64,000 bases of DNA, from NCBI GenBank assembly GCA_036850595.1, contig CM072151.1:22855307-22919306 (forward strand), in the 5' to 3' direction. Shown piece by piece: positions 63,779 through 64,000 of this stretch (the first letter of the stretch is position 1; each line of letters begins with the position of its first letter). The translations under genes were made by a program, and so were the position numbers. Below the pieces are notes generated by a model. That model made no database searches. It was given only the letters and a program-made list of their open reading frames with translations, and was not told where the DNA came from. Source of the stretch: Rhyacichthys aspro (taxonomy: Eukaryota; Chordata; Actinopteri; Gobiiformes; Rhyacichthyidae).

Positions 63779-64000
63779 CTCTCTAATACATTATTTTTTG
63801 GAGATTCCTGGGAAGAAGAGATAGATGAGTAAAGTCCACTGTACTCAGTAGAGACACAACAAGAGCCACATCATATTATGTGCTCTATTCTGATAATGGC
63901 TCAGATCTGGAGATTTTATTTCCATGAACACTGAACCCTTTTTTCTTGTAAAAATGTTTACAAATACTAATACAATATATCAAACTGAAGTTTAGAACTG

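Noticed and set aside
1..64000. CRISPR arrays, tRNA/rRNA genes, prokaryotic operons, phage genes
   Set aside because: None seen; the DNA is a vertebrate gene region, and its direct repeats are microsatellites or transposon copies.

Overview
The window is vertebrate nuclear DNA, almost certainly from a teleost fish. Genes are split into short exons with GT..AG introns. The space between exons is filled with fish-type mobile elements (Tc1, Tigger-like, hAT-like, piggyBac, RTE and L1/Tx1-like LINEs, LTR pieces) and microsatellites. There is no bacterial-style operon, CRISPR array, rRNA or tRNA gene that I can see. The gene order szt2(+), hyi(-), then a possible ptprf first exon (+) matches vertebrate synteny as I know it from human chromosome 1p34.

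Region 1 (1-31,405) is the 3' half of szt2 on the + strand. I could place 31 coding exons (281-30,305) whose lengths add to 4,578 nt. They form one open frame of 1,525 residues plus stop, the C-terminal part of a protein of roughly 3,400 residues. A poly(A) signal lies at 31,400. Its introns carry a Tc1 deletion derivative with a second Tc1 scrap, two Tigger-like MITEs, an interrupted RTE LINE, a 906-bp hAT-type MITE with a perfect 8-bp target duplication, and an (AT)45 tract.

Region 2 (32,180-36,220) is hyi on the - strand, complete. Eight exons give exactly 819 nt (272 residues plus stop). The four expected metal ligands are present at the spacing of bacterial Hyi. szt2 and hyi are tail-to-tail with about 2 kb between stop codons. 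One hyi intron holds a 774-bp element with long imperfect inverted ends.

Region 3 (36,221-56,450) has no convincing coding gene. It holds a solo LTR with 5-bp target duplication, a spliced-looking terminal exon with poly(A) signal at 38.4 kb, LINE scraps, a TTAA-flanked piggyBac deletion derivative that keeps pieces of both ends of its transposase, and copies of an unassigned repeat family also found in szt2.

Region 4 (56,450-64,000) starts with a CpG-rich stretch ending in a consensus splice donor, a candidate non-coding first exon of ptprf. It continues with repeats, a broken gag gene of a Gmr1/gypsy-type retrotransposon (SCAN-like capsid region, CCHC zinc knuckle, one frameshift), and a hAT-like MITE with a Tigger-like MITE nested inside.

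No new multi-gene system was found. szt2 belongs to amino-acid/mTORC1 signalling and hyi to small-carbohydrate metabolism; their adjacency is old synteny, not a shared pathway. Family calls rest on reading motifs and on remembered family features; no database search was possible.
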